64,000 nt of DNA, taken from positions 1-64,000 of the forward strand of contig DF237127.1 in the NCBI GenBank assembly GCA_000708835.1, given 5' to 3'. How positions within the stretch are numbered: position 1 is the first letter of the stretch; each line of letters opens with the position of its first letter. The translations under genes and the position numbers were made by a program. Positions 22,501 through 34,500 of this stretch are shown one piece after another. The notes under the pieces were generated by a model. That model was not told where the DNA came from and made no database searches. It saw only the letters and a program-made list of their open reading frames with translations. The DNA is from Klebsormidium nitens. Taxonomy: Eukaryota; Streptophyta; Klebsormidiophyceae; Klebsormidiales; Klebsormidiaceae.

Positions 22501-25500
22501 CAGGGTCAAAAGCCAAGTTTTGTTGGTTCCGAGATCAGAAAACATTTGGACGCCCACCTCAAGAACTAGAGGCGCGGGGAGCCCATCAGCAGCTGCCATG
22601 CATATCATCCGCAAGGAGGCCTGGATCACTTCAAAGCCAGACCGCAAGCCCAAAATCTTTCCTCCTTAGCCTTGAAAAGATTGATAATCGGACGCTCACA
22701 TCTGCCGCAGCGTGACTAGATGGTTGGCAAAGGAGCCTTGGATAAGAGCCCAAAATCACTTCAGATACAAATGTCAACGTAAAGAACCAGGATCGTAGGT
22801 TTTTGCTTTTTCTAAAGAAAATGCGGACGCCCTCCTCAGACATTAGAGGCGCGGGAAGCCCGTCCGCAGCGTGTCCAAGTGGTCCGCAAACGAGCCTGAA
22901 TAAGGGCCCAGAACCCTCCAGATACAAACGTCAAACTAAAGAAGCACGACCACAGGTGTTTGATTTTCTAAAGAGATTCTGGACGCCCACCTCAAGAAGT
23001 ACATTCGCGGGAAGCCCGTCCACAGCGTGTCCAAGCGGTCCGCAAACGAGCCCTGGATCTCTCCAGGCAGGAGATGAATTCAGAAAGGAATGATCTTCTA
23101 CTGCTGCTTTGCAACAGAATTGCAGACGCTCACCTAAGAAAATAGAGTCGCGGGAAGCTCGTCCGCAGCGTGTCCAAATGGTCCGCAAAGGAGCCTTGGA
23201 ATCTCTTCAAACCAAAGGTGAACTCAAAGAGCGACAAACATTAATTTCTACTTTGCTGCGGACGCTTACCTGAGAAAGTACAGTCGCGGGAAGCCCGTCC
23301 GCAGCGTGTCCAAATGGTCCGCAAAGGAGCCCTGGATCTCGGCCAGCCGGTCGCGCAGCGCCGCGCACTTGGCGAGGGGTGACGTCGGCTGCGCGGCCGC
23401 GAGCAGGTGCGCCTTGAGCTGGACTGACGTCATCATGGCGCCCCACTGGCTGGACAGGCTCTGCAGAGGGGGACACGTGGGTCAAGTCGCAGAGATGGGA
23501 GACTCGTCATGTAGGCGTCGCTGGAGTTGGTGGCTACTTTTACAGTCTGTGGATCCGAGTGCAAGGCTACGAATTGCTTATCGAAGCAAGGGTACGTTGT
23601 TCTCGGAGCCTCACGGGCCTTCAGCTCTTTGGACGGATATACTATCGGTGCAGAATCTACACGGTTATCGGTGACCATGACGATGATGACGTCATCGTGA
23701 CGTCATCATCCCACCTGTTGGCAGGATACACTAAGCCTTGAGAGAGGAGTAGATCGAGCCTAAAGGGCTGCTTGTGGATCAGCGCAACATTCAAACGACC
23801 AAGAACTTGTTGAAAGATAGTTTTCGCAGACCACACCTATTCAGAGGGAGGCAGAATAGGATATGTACTAACAGGAAGGCGCGTTGCTTTAGATAGCAGA
23901 AACTGATCTGGAAGGGAATGGACCTTCAGACGCCCAGCTCTCTAAGGCCTCACAGGTACAAGCATTGTGGCCTTGAGTCGATGAGCTCCTGCCACACCGC
24001 GTTGCTTTCGGGTTGTATTCCTCCAACCATGGGCAGACAAAAACAGCAGTTGGTAGCGCTCCGCGAAATGAAAGCTCGACGAAATAAACCTTGCTCATCA
24101 GGGCTCCAACTGAAAGAATGAATCGCAAGCTCAGAGTCCGAAGCGCCACCACTCGAGTAGCTGGGACTTGAACGGTTAGCGTTCGGACGCTGCCGTCCGC
24201 AAAAATGCAAAGCAGGTACCGTACATTGAGCGAATACCCAAATCGACGACTCAGAAAGTTGTTAATGGTCCGCGAGTATGCGCCACGTCAAACCGAGTGA
24301 GATCTTTAAGCGCAATCTCAAACGTTGAAAGATCTCAAACAGCTGGAACCCAGTCGGCATCAGTTTTCGAAGGCTTGGAAGGAACCGAAAAGGCGGTTAA
24401 GTGCCGCAGGATGTCCTGAAACCATTCATGGAGCCTACCTCAAATAGCTGGTATTCGGACGGCATCAGCTTTCGGACGTCGCTGTCCGCGAAGACGCGTC
24501 CGAGGAAGTCCAGCAGTTCTTGACAGTCCGCCGCATCCTCCACGCGCGACTGGAGCGCCGCAAGAAAGTCCTCCCACTCCTCCATCTCGCCAGCCATGCC
24601 GCCGCAGAACGGATTGCGCGTCAACTGCGCAAGCTCGGCCTGCAAATTGCGCGAAATTCGCTCAAAAAAAAGGAAATGCCTGAAGGGATGGAAAAGCGGG
24701 AACTCCCTCAAGGACCGGCCCACTTGAGATGCTCGGCTACCGCCCCCTTTTTCACATCCAATCGAACCTTTCGCTAGTCCATCTTCATCCTCCCAAACCA
24801 GTTAACAAAATCTAGCACAAGGAAGTGAAGTGTGATGAGTAGTACGATAATGATGAAGAGATCCCACCTGACTCTTGGCAATGCGCCGTATCAAAATGGG
24901 CAAGCCCCCCCAGAACGGGCCACTCAAAGCACTGCGCCAATTCTCCCGTTCCACTTAGCACTAGGCATACTAAAACTTTACCCATCTTGAGAACCAGTCA
25001 AAAAGGTCCAATCTTGACGATAGGAAACTCCTTCAAATTGCTCGGAAACACGCCTACCTGACTCTCAGCAAACCGCCGCATCAAAGCGGGCAGGCCCCCC
25101 AGAACTGGCCACTTGATGTGCTCCGCTAAACCCGCCGCCTTCACCTCCAAGTACACGTTCTGCCAGTCCATCTTCATCTTTTGAAGCCGGTCGAACAGCA
25201 CGGACTCCTCCCTAGCCACCGCGAAGGCCGCGTCCGCGGCCGCGTCGAGCGTCCGAAGGGGAAGGCCGAGCAGGGCGGTTACGGACACCTGGCAAAACGC
25301 GGACGGTTCGGTGAGCTTATACTGAAGGCTTATAGGAGATCGGACAATGTCGCCTCACAGTGAGTCTCCTGGGCAAGCTCAATTTTGCGTCCGCGCATCG
25401 AGCGTCCGAAAGGGAAGGCCGAGCAGGGCGGTCACGGACACCTGTCTAAACGCGGACGGTGCAATCAGCTACAAATAGAACCCAACGTCGACAAATAGAG

Positions 25501-28500
25501 TAGAGTCAACGCACGATGTAATAGAACTTGCACCAGCAACCTCGGCAGGTGTCCGAAGGAACCCTCGCAATCCGGCTACTCAGTCTGCAACTTCGGACAA
25601 GTTGGTCGGGTTCGGGCGTCTGACGCAGAGCACAGCCTAAAGAACGCGCTAGCAAGTGAGTGCAACTCGCGCATCACCTCTCCGGCCAGCCCGAGCGCTC
25701 TCTGGAACTGCGCGAGGTGGCGCGGGCGGAGGCAGCCGTCGCAGAGGCGCGTGAGGACGGGCAGGATAGCCTGCCACGTGGCGACCCGGGATTGGAGCTG
25801 AAGCGCAAACCTGCGGCAGAAAATCCAATCCACCTGAGGACTCTTTTCATTGAGAAGAGTAAATCGAAGAGCAACCCGTGCAGTAAGGCTGCGGATGAGA
25901 TCACAGCGCAAGGGTAATAAGATCTTTGGCACGTCTTCTCATTCAAAGGAGAGGAAACCATGTGGGCGAACTTCTACATTGAACACCAATCAAATCGCCT
26001 TCCTCGGGTTCAACGAGTGAAATTCGCGGAAAAATCTTTGTTCAACGTTCGCGCGTAATGTTGACCCTGCCAACAACGAACATCTGCCTTGGAGAATTTG
26101 TAACGAAACCACAGAACGGGTACATTGGTGAGGGGCACACTACAGGGAAAACTTAGGTCAACAGAGCAAGGGAATTCAGTTCACCGGAACAAGGCAAAGG
26201 ACAGAGTCACTTAGTCAAATTCGCACAAAGCCGATGAAGAGAACAGATACAACAATAGAACAGAATGATCTGACAGAAGGACCTGAAAGTGAGAGAAGGG
26301 CCTCACTTTTGCTCCGCCGGGGTGTTGGTCCCACTCTTCGCTTGATCCCCGTCCTGTTTTAGAACCAGTACCGCTCGGAGCTCATCCTGCGTCCTTTCCA
26401 CCGCCGCGCGCACCTCCCCCCCGGAGAGAAAGTCACCAATCCTCAACAACGGTGCTACGTCAGCTTTCGCGACGAAAGCGGACCATTCACACAACGCATC
26501 CCACAGGCGCACTTTCCTCTGCAGGACCTCCTCGCACGCGGCGAGAAAGTGCTGTATGCGCCGGTCGGGGTCGTAGCCCAGCAGCGCGTACTGCTTCTCA
26601 CAGTTGTTTGCGGACGCGCGGAGGGCGTCCAGGCGGCGCGACTTCTGCGCGAGCGCGTCGCGCGCGCGGGGGGGGGACGCGTCGGGATCGACGAATGCGC
26701 CGACGCGCAGAGAGAGGAGCTCCTGCAATTGAGATTGGGTGCTTTCAAAACCCCTGGGTTTTTGAGTTCGGGCGAGCAGCCGTTTACAGGAGTTAAGGGG
26801 CTGGTCAGGGTGGATCTAACAGGCTGCCTCTTGCAAATATTTTGTTCCAATTGAACTTATATGTGTAACTGTGAAATGCACAGTGATTGATGACCGGCCT
26901 GTCTGCTACACTCTTTGCAACTCCGGAAAGTTTGCGAATCAGGCACAATCCGTTTTCGCTGGTTCTGAGTAAGGATTGTTGAGACTAACGCGACAAAGTG
27001 CTAATCGATCGTTTACGAATCGTTCTGCTAAGAAAGCGTCCGTCGATCCTCCATCTACTCTACTGATCTTGGTACCTTTCAGAGAAGGAGATCCGCACAC
27101 AGACGACTCCCACAAATCTCATCACCTTTCAAAAAGGGCAACGCAAACGCAAACAGCAAAGGCGCTCCACTCTAAACGTACTGCAACATTTCACGCGCCA
27201 GTCGACGTCGGTAAACATAATACACTTTGCCTGACTGAATTCACGACTATCCATGTACGAGACTCAACTAAAGCATGCTTTTCTGCGACACGACCCTTCA
27301 GCGGAATCTAGCCCCCTTCAAAGAGCACAATCACACCTGCCGAATCTGTTCACACAGCTGCGTGGCGCTCCGGTCGAGCGCCCCGTGTACCGCCTCCGCT
27401 TGCTTCTTGATGTGCGCGCGCGTCACCTCTCCCACCGTCACGTATTCCTCCTGCGTGTCTTTCAGGGCGCGCCACGCGGCCGCGACCTGCGCGCTTTTGG
27501 ACGCGGCCGGGTCCGGGATCTGAAGGAAGGGTTGAAGAAGGGTTAGAAGGGGTTTAGATTTGCTCTCGAAGGTATTCTCGAGGTCTTAAAAAGAGGGCTT
27601 TCAGCAGAGTGCTCAAAGATAACCTAGATTCTGATCTCGAAGATGCATTGTACAAAAGTTCCACTTTCAAGGGTCTCTTGTAGGTCATTGCTAGCGGCAA
27701 CGATTCATGATGTCGGCGCGGCATTGAATCGGTTTTCCGGAGACCGGATTGAGGATGGTGACGTCCTGGTTTTACATCAAAGAAGATTGATTCAATGAGT
27801 CTTCTCTGCGCTAACAGATCCTCCGTGGCCCCGATCGCGTCCACGTCAGCCTTGAGCCGTTGCGCGGCGTCCCCTTTTCGCAATAAGCGGCGGAACGGTC
27901 TCCAAATCAAAGCACCAAAATAAACTGCACTTTTGAACAGGCTAGAAAGTCAAGAGCAGGAAGGATTGGATTAAACACGGTTACCTGCGCGAGCAGATCT
28001 TTCCTGGCTCCGATAGCGTCCACGTCAGCCTTGAGCCGTTGTACGCGTCACCATCGCGCCACAATCGAAGCCAAGAACACTACAGCAACGCTTAAACATT
28101 CTACAAAGAAAAGAGCATTGAAGGAATCGAGTAAAGACTGTTCCCTGCGCCAATAGATCCGTCATGGCCCCAAATGCGTCCACGTCAGCCTTGAGCCGTT
28201 GCGCGGTGTCGCCTTTCAAGAATCGGCTCTCCAATCAACTTGCAACCAATAGTGAAACTCTGAGAAAGCCTAAACATAAGATAAGAGAGCAGGAATGGGC
28301 GGGACATGAGAAAACCTAATCATGAAGATAAAAGAGCATAAATGAAGGGGACAAAACATTCACAAATCTTGCCTGGGCTAGCAGATCTTTCATGGCCCCG
28401 ATCGCGTCCACGTCAGCCTTGAGCTGTTGCGCGGCGTCCCCCTTCGCGAGGTGTGGTTGGACCGCCTCCACAAACTTTAGGAACGCCTCTAGTTCCACGG

Positions 28501-31500
28501 GCATGCTGCGCAGCTGGGCGATCGCAGCCTCCATGGTCGACTTGCAAGCCTGCAGACCGTACACTGGCAGCTTTTAAATGTATTAATAGGAGGTTATTTG
28601 AAGATACATAAGTCCCGGGCACCTCAATTAAAATCCCTAACCCAAACATTACGCGCTGCGCACCCGCACCCACCCTAACCCCCAAACTAACCCCACCCGT
28701 CCCCCGGGTGCTCACCTTAAAACAATCGGGTATTAGAATCGCCAGTTACCGGAGTCAGACCAGTCGGTACATCCGTTCCTGGCTTCATGACACAACCGTC
28801 CTTCTGCCCCGACACCGCCTACTAAAGCCTAATTGGGGTGGTGTCAGGACAGAAGTTCGTAAAGGCGGGGACGACCCCAATTTGATTGCCCAGGGGCCTC
28901 TGTGGTAAATCTGGGGTCCTCATATGCGGTTCGCAGGGAGCAATAAATGCGATCCCCATCGTACGGTCCGGAAGATGAAACTTGGGGCTGCCCCATCAAT
29001 CGACAGTTCTGAAACGCTTTGTTTGCTGGGCCCATACGTATGCACGATGAGTGTAATAACCCGTTCAATCTCGACGAGCACTCCGTCTCCTCGAAATAAG
29101 GTCACTTTGCAAGTATCTTATTGGTACTTGTTTAGATAGTACTCACAATTAAGATAGTACTCACAATCAGCATTCAATTTAGCGTTAGAAGTATGCTCTC
29201 TCACCTCGATCTTCTTCTTGAGCTCGTCTCCCATAAGCACAGCCAGCCCATGCAGAGTCGCCCCCGCTAGAGGCAGCAGCTTGGCCTTCACTCTCTGCGT
29301 GTCCACCTGCGCGAGCGGGAACCAGCCGAAATCAGCGAAACGGAAAGTGGGTCAGCAAGCGAGACCAAAAGGGATCAATGAAACCACAAACTGGGTACCG
29401 CCAGCCCATGCAGAGTCGTCCTCGCAAAATCCAGCAGCTTGGCCTTCACATTCTGCGTGTCCACCTGCGAGCGGAAACAACGGAATCAGCGGAATCCTCG
29501 GAAGCAACGGAAATACAGCGGAATTGGAGATTGGTTGCCGCTAGCCCATGCAGAGTCGCCCCCGCTAGAGGCAGCAGCTTGGCCTTCACCTTCTGCGTAT
29601 CGACCTGGGCGAGCGGAAGCAACGGAGTCAGCGAAACGGAAAGTGGGCACCGCCAGCGGAACGTCAAAGTCTTTTCCATTCGGGGTTCGCTTCGGCCACT
29701 GCCGCTCTTACTCATCTACATGATCCGAACTTAGTCCATCACGTAAATGAAACGTCTTACACATCAATACAATCCAAGCTTACAGCGCATTTCAGGCATG
29801 CTGCACGTTTCAGGTACCTATTTAGGTCTAACTTAGAACTTAGATAGGACCTGATTTAGTACCGCGCTACGACCCGACGAAGCTAGACTATATTTGCGTT
29901 ACCAATCAACTTAGGCCTTGGTCGGGCCATTCAGCCCAAGACCAACTTAGTTGACATGTAACGCAGGCCTAAGATCGGAGGACTTAGCTTAGTTGATTGG
30001 TAATGTTGATCTTACATTGGTCCTATCGAACTTCTAGATTGGACCTAAATAGGTACCTCAAACGTGCAGCTTGCCTGAAATGCGCTGTAAGACATCATGC
30101 TTTCGGAAGTTGATAATATTCCCTTACCATGAGCAGTTCCGTCGCGAAGCTCGTCTTGGCCTTTTGCACGGCGACCAGCCAGCCCTGCATCCGGCCCGCG
30201 TCGCGGCAAAAGTCCGCGGGGGACGGATTCGACGCCTGCGCCCAACGAAAACGAAGCATGACGTCACGACCCGAAGAATGTCACGACACCTCAGGAATAA
30301 TAAAATTTACGAATAGTAAGATCGAACCAGACACGAGATCCCTGACATATTTGAACTACCTGCTCCGCACCTAGCCGTATCCACCTTGAACCCCCAAAGT
30401 AACCCTTCCCGTCTCAGGCTGGTGATCTTTCTATTCAAAAGCTTACTAATCTTAAAGTGTCATTGGTTGTCGAAAACCTCACCAGGTATCCTACGGGAGT
30501 CCACTGCGTTGCGAAGTCGCACTGAGCGCGCGTGCTGACGTAAGGGGCCACGGCCTCGCTGGCGACGACTCGTTCCACGTGGCACTGGACCGAGTCTCTC
30601 AGCCGTTGGATGAGGCCTTCCAAGTCCACCGCTTCGCAGACGATCGCCTGCGGAAAGAGAGTGACCGTCTGCGCATCAGTTCGTAGAATGACGATGCGAG
30701 CCCAGTTTAATGACGTCATCAGCTTTACTCCATTAAAGCAGCCGTTGGATACGGCTTCCAAGTCCACGCTTCGCGTACAATTGCCTGCACAAGGGATAAT
30801 CAAAGCGAAAAGCTCAGAAGTCGATGACATTGTATTCTATCGGTGCTCGAGCCGTGCGAGTTTAAATTGCGCTGCGCGGAAACAATCCTATCTAATCTGC
30901 CGTGAGCGCAATGTTTTGCTAGACCCTGCCGGAGCGCACCAAAAGCGAAACGCCAACGTCTGGACAGAAGGCTGACTTGAGACCGCAACGGGCCGCTCAA
31001 TTCCTTTGACGAATTGCCGCCACCTGACCGAGTGATCGAGCTTCAGATGCTCATCGTCAGACCGGAGGAAAACAACCTCTACCGCGGTGCTGCTCTTTCG
31101 CGGAAGTGATGAATGCGCGGGCGCCGCTCAAGACGACTTATAATCACCAATTGCAATCCGTTGTAAAAGGGGCACCCTCCGCTTTCCTCTAACGATACGC
31201 CATACCTCTAGGCGGTGGTGTCGACTTGCACCAGACATTGAAGTTTCCGCAACTCGGCTTTTGGATGCAACAGAGGTACCCGATCCGAGTTTCCTATCAT
31301 CGGTTGCACTTCGTTTGCAAAAGGCAGCCTTGGACAAGCCATCACTCTCCAACTAACAGAAGCCCATGCTTTCGCGCGGTGCCATTTATATGAAATCATC
31401 TTCTCACCTTTGGACAAAGGCAACTCACCTCTGGATGCGCGACCGCTGCTCGGCTCAAATTCCCCATCGCCGGTTGCAGCTTGCTTGCGAGGAGCAAAAC

Positions 31501-34500
31501 CAATCTGCCTAAGCCCACCTTCATTCGTCAGTTCTAGAACGGGGACACTGAAATGTGGGCGGGGTGCATCCGTTTTGCGTTTCAATGGAGTCTTTGGTTC
31601 ACCTTTGGATGCGAGAATGGTATTGGACTCACGTTTCCCATCACTGCTGGTGGCTTCTTCGCGAATCTGTAACTTTTCGAACCAACCACCACCTTATTTG
31701 AGAGTTTGAAAGGGTAAAGTTGTTAAAAATGCAGCTCACAAATTTCTCACCAACTTTCCGGCTCACCTTCGGATACGCGAGCGCTACTCGGCTTAAGTTT
31801 CCCATCACCGGTTGCAGCTCTTTCGCGTGGGTCAGCCTCACAGACCCGCTCGTAAGCGCGCGCACGATCCCCTGGAGCACTCCCTCCAGCATCTGTGCCA
31901 CGTCAGCAAACGACGGGTCGAAGACCACACGCGTGGCGGGTTCCGAGTGGCCCGCTTCGACACCCTCATTCGACGGAGACGGGTTCGACGGCTCTTGGGG
32001 CGGGCTTTGGATTGTTCGTGTCGAAAGCCCCACCGGTTCCAAGGATGACTTTTGGAGAGACGGCGTTTGAGTAGCAGAGGATTCCCCTTTGGCTGGGACT
32101 TCTAGCTGAGCTCGAATGCCATTCAGCCGGTCGTTGATACTGCTGCTAATCCTCGATGACGTTAGCTCCTGGTCAACGGCTGACGTTATCACTCCCTCCG
32201 TTGTCCGGACTCTCGGATCGACGTCCATGTCTGAAGTCAGTCCCTCATGGTCCAACACTCTGACCGCGAGCGACGCTTGCCCCAGGGTGTCGCGGCCGGC
32301 CGCGGGGAGTTCGGGTGCGGGGTTTTGAGGCGCGGCTGCCGCGGCCGGGACTTGCTCCACCGACGCGCTGAGGTGAAGCAGGCCTCGCGGCCGCGACGTG
32401 GCCACCGCCTGCAGAAAAATCACCAGACCGTAAGAGGTTTTGATTTTCAATTGCCCTATCGCATCTCACACTTTGTAACGTACAGAGCCTCATCTTGAAG
32501 AGGCATCCTACGTATCATAACGGACCAGTGCTGCTCAAATTTCCTCATTGTCACAAGTCCACGCTGTTTGGAGCTTGCACGACGAATCGCCGTTGGTGGT
32601 ACGTCCTGAACGGGCTTGTTTTTGTGAGGTCGCGCTTAAGTTTGCCGATTCTGACACTCTGCCCCACAATGGCAACAACCAAACGCGTCGAAAAGAACGA
32701 GCGAGGGGTTTTGCGTGCAGATCACCTGAGGCAAACAGAGGGGGAAGAAGATAGATATATAAGAGTGTTTTTCAAAAAATTACCCTGACGATAATCATCA
32801 CACCGAGCATGATTATGATAAACTGATCATGATAGCAACGAAGAAAAAAGTAAAGACTTGGAAAGACCGCGGCTGGGAAAATCGAAGCCTCACGTCCAGA
32901 TACAGCTGACAGTGCGTCCTCGCCGCCTGCACCACTTCCCCCAGGAGAATCGCGTCCGCGCACCGCACGAAAACACCGAGGTTTCGGTGGTGCCAGAGCG
33001 CGCGCGCGCGCGCCCGCTCCTGGTCGGCGCGCTGCTGCTTGAGGTACGAAGTGCTCTCCGCCTTCCAGCTCTTGTCCGGGAGCTCAAACTTTTTCAGCCG
33101 CTTGCTGGCGGACTGCTCGGGGGGGGCGTTCGCGGCGACCACCTCGCGAATAACGGCCTTGCAACAGCTGCGCCGGAAAGAAACGATTGGGAATAACAAG
33201 AAATAGCTTGATTGACATAAGGATTGGCCAAGAGCTCGAGATTCGCTTTTGGCGGAGTGCTAAGGGGGGGCGTTCGCGGCGGCACCCTCACGCACGACGG
33301 CCTTGCAGCAGCTGCGCCGAAACGGCCACCAAGGGAAAGAAGCTTTTCATGACCGAGAAAGAGTATTGACAGATAGAAAATCTCTTGACGGTGGCTTAGA
33401 TGACTCCCTTGCTGGCGGAGTGCCCGGAGGGTGCGGCCGCGGCAACCCCGCGCACGAAGGCCTTGCAGCAGCTACGCCAGGGAAAAAACGGGGGAAAACG
33501 AAGATCGCTTGGAATTATGTGAAAGACAGTCTACTGTCGACTGTGGCTGAAGGGGCCGCTTGCTGGCGGACTGCTCGGAGGGCGCGTTCGCGGCGACCAT
33601 CTCACACACGACGGCCTTACAGCAGCCGCCCCAAAAGTTAACAGAAAAGTTGAGCTCATGATTCGGAAGAACGATCAACTTCTTCGTAGAATATTGGAAG
33701 ACATGCTTGATAGAGAGAGGCTTTGCACGAAGGGGATACCCCCACATTCGACGGCTTCGCAATAATACCCCGGCAATAAGACGGCGTCAAAAGTGTACTG
33801 TACCAGAGAGGCGGAGCAACTTCTTTGGAGATAAACTCGAACGATGGAAAGGAACAGCCCCATCGTTGCAAGGACACAGGACTACTGATGTAATCTCTTC
33901 CAACTCGGTCTAATGCGGACTCTTGAAAACCCCGAAGTGCCTCAAATCTGATAACCAGAAAGTAGGCAGGAGGACAAGGAAGCAAGCGAGGTTGAAGCTG
34001 TCTGCCCACTTCTTTGAGCTTGTAAGGAAGACCGAAACACTGTAAGGAAGACCGAGACCTGTTGGTCCCAACCCAGACTGGGCCAATCCATGAATTTTGA
34101 AAGACAAGGAAGAGGCGAGGTCGAAGCTGTCTGCCCACCTCTCTACTTCTTTCAGCACTTTGGAGGCGACCTCCTCCGCGGCCGCGGCCGCTCCCTTGCA
34201 CTCGCTGTCGCGCAGCGAGTTGAAGTGCTTCTCGTGATACGGCGGCGGGCCGAATCGGGACAATAGCGAACCAATAGCGATCTGCAAGGCAGGATTTCAG
34301 TGTAAGAGAAAACCTTCAAGCTGTCACCTTGCCAAACCAGTAAATGGTGACTTGAAATGAAACCTGATCCGGTCTTCTCATTCGTTCAGTGTAAATCTTA
34401 GTTGAAGTGTGTTTCGTGGTACGGGGGCGGGCCGAATCGGGACAGCAGCGACCCTATAGCGATCTGTAAAACGGTGCTCAATGGGTTTAGGGTGTTCTTG

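Noticed and set aside
22540-23340. CRISPR-like array
   Set aside because: Spacing is regular, but the repeats are long, decaying exon copies in a eukaryotic intron and there are no short conserved repeats or cas genes.
23940-24150. Possible dynein exon reading AVWQELIDSRPQC on the minus strand
   Set aside because: It resembles the segment after exon 17, but its acceptor is out of phase. Exon 17 joins exon 18 directly in phase, giving the exact canonical spacing from F to W (LFESLSSQW).
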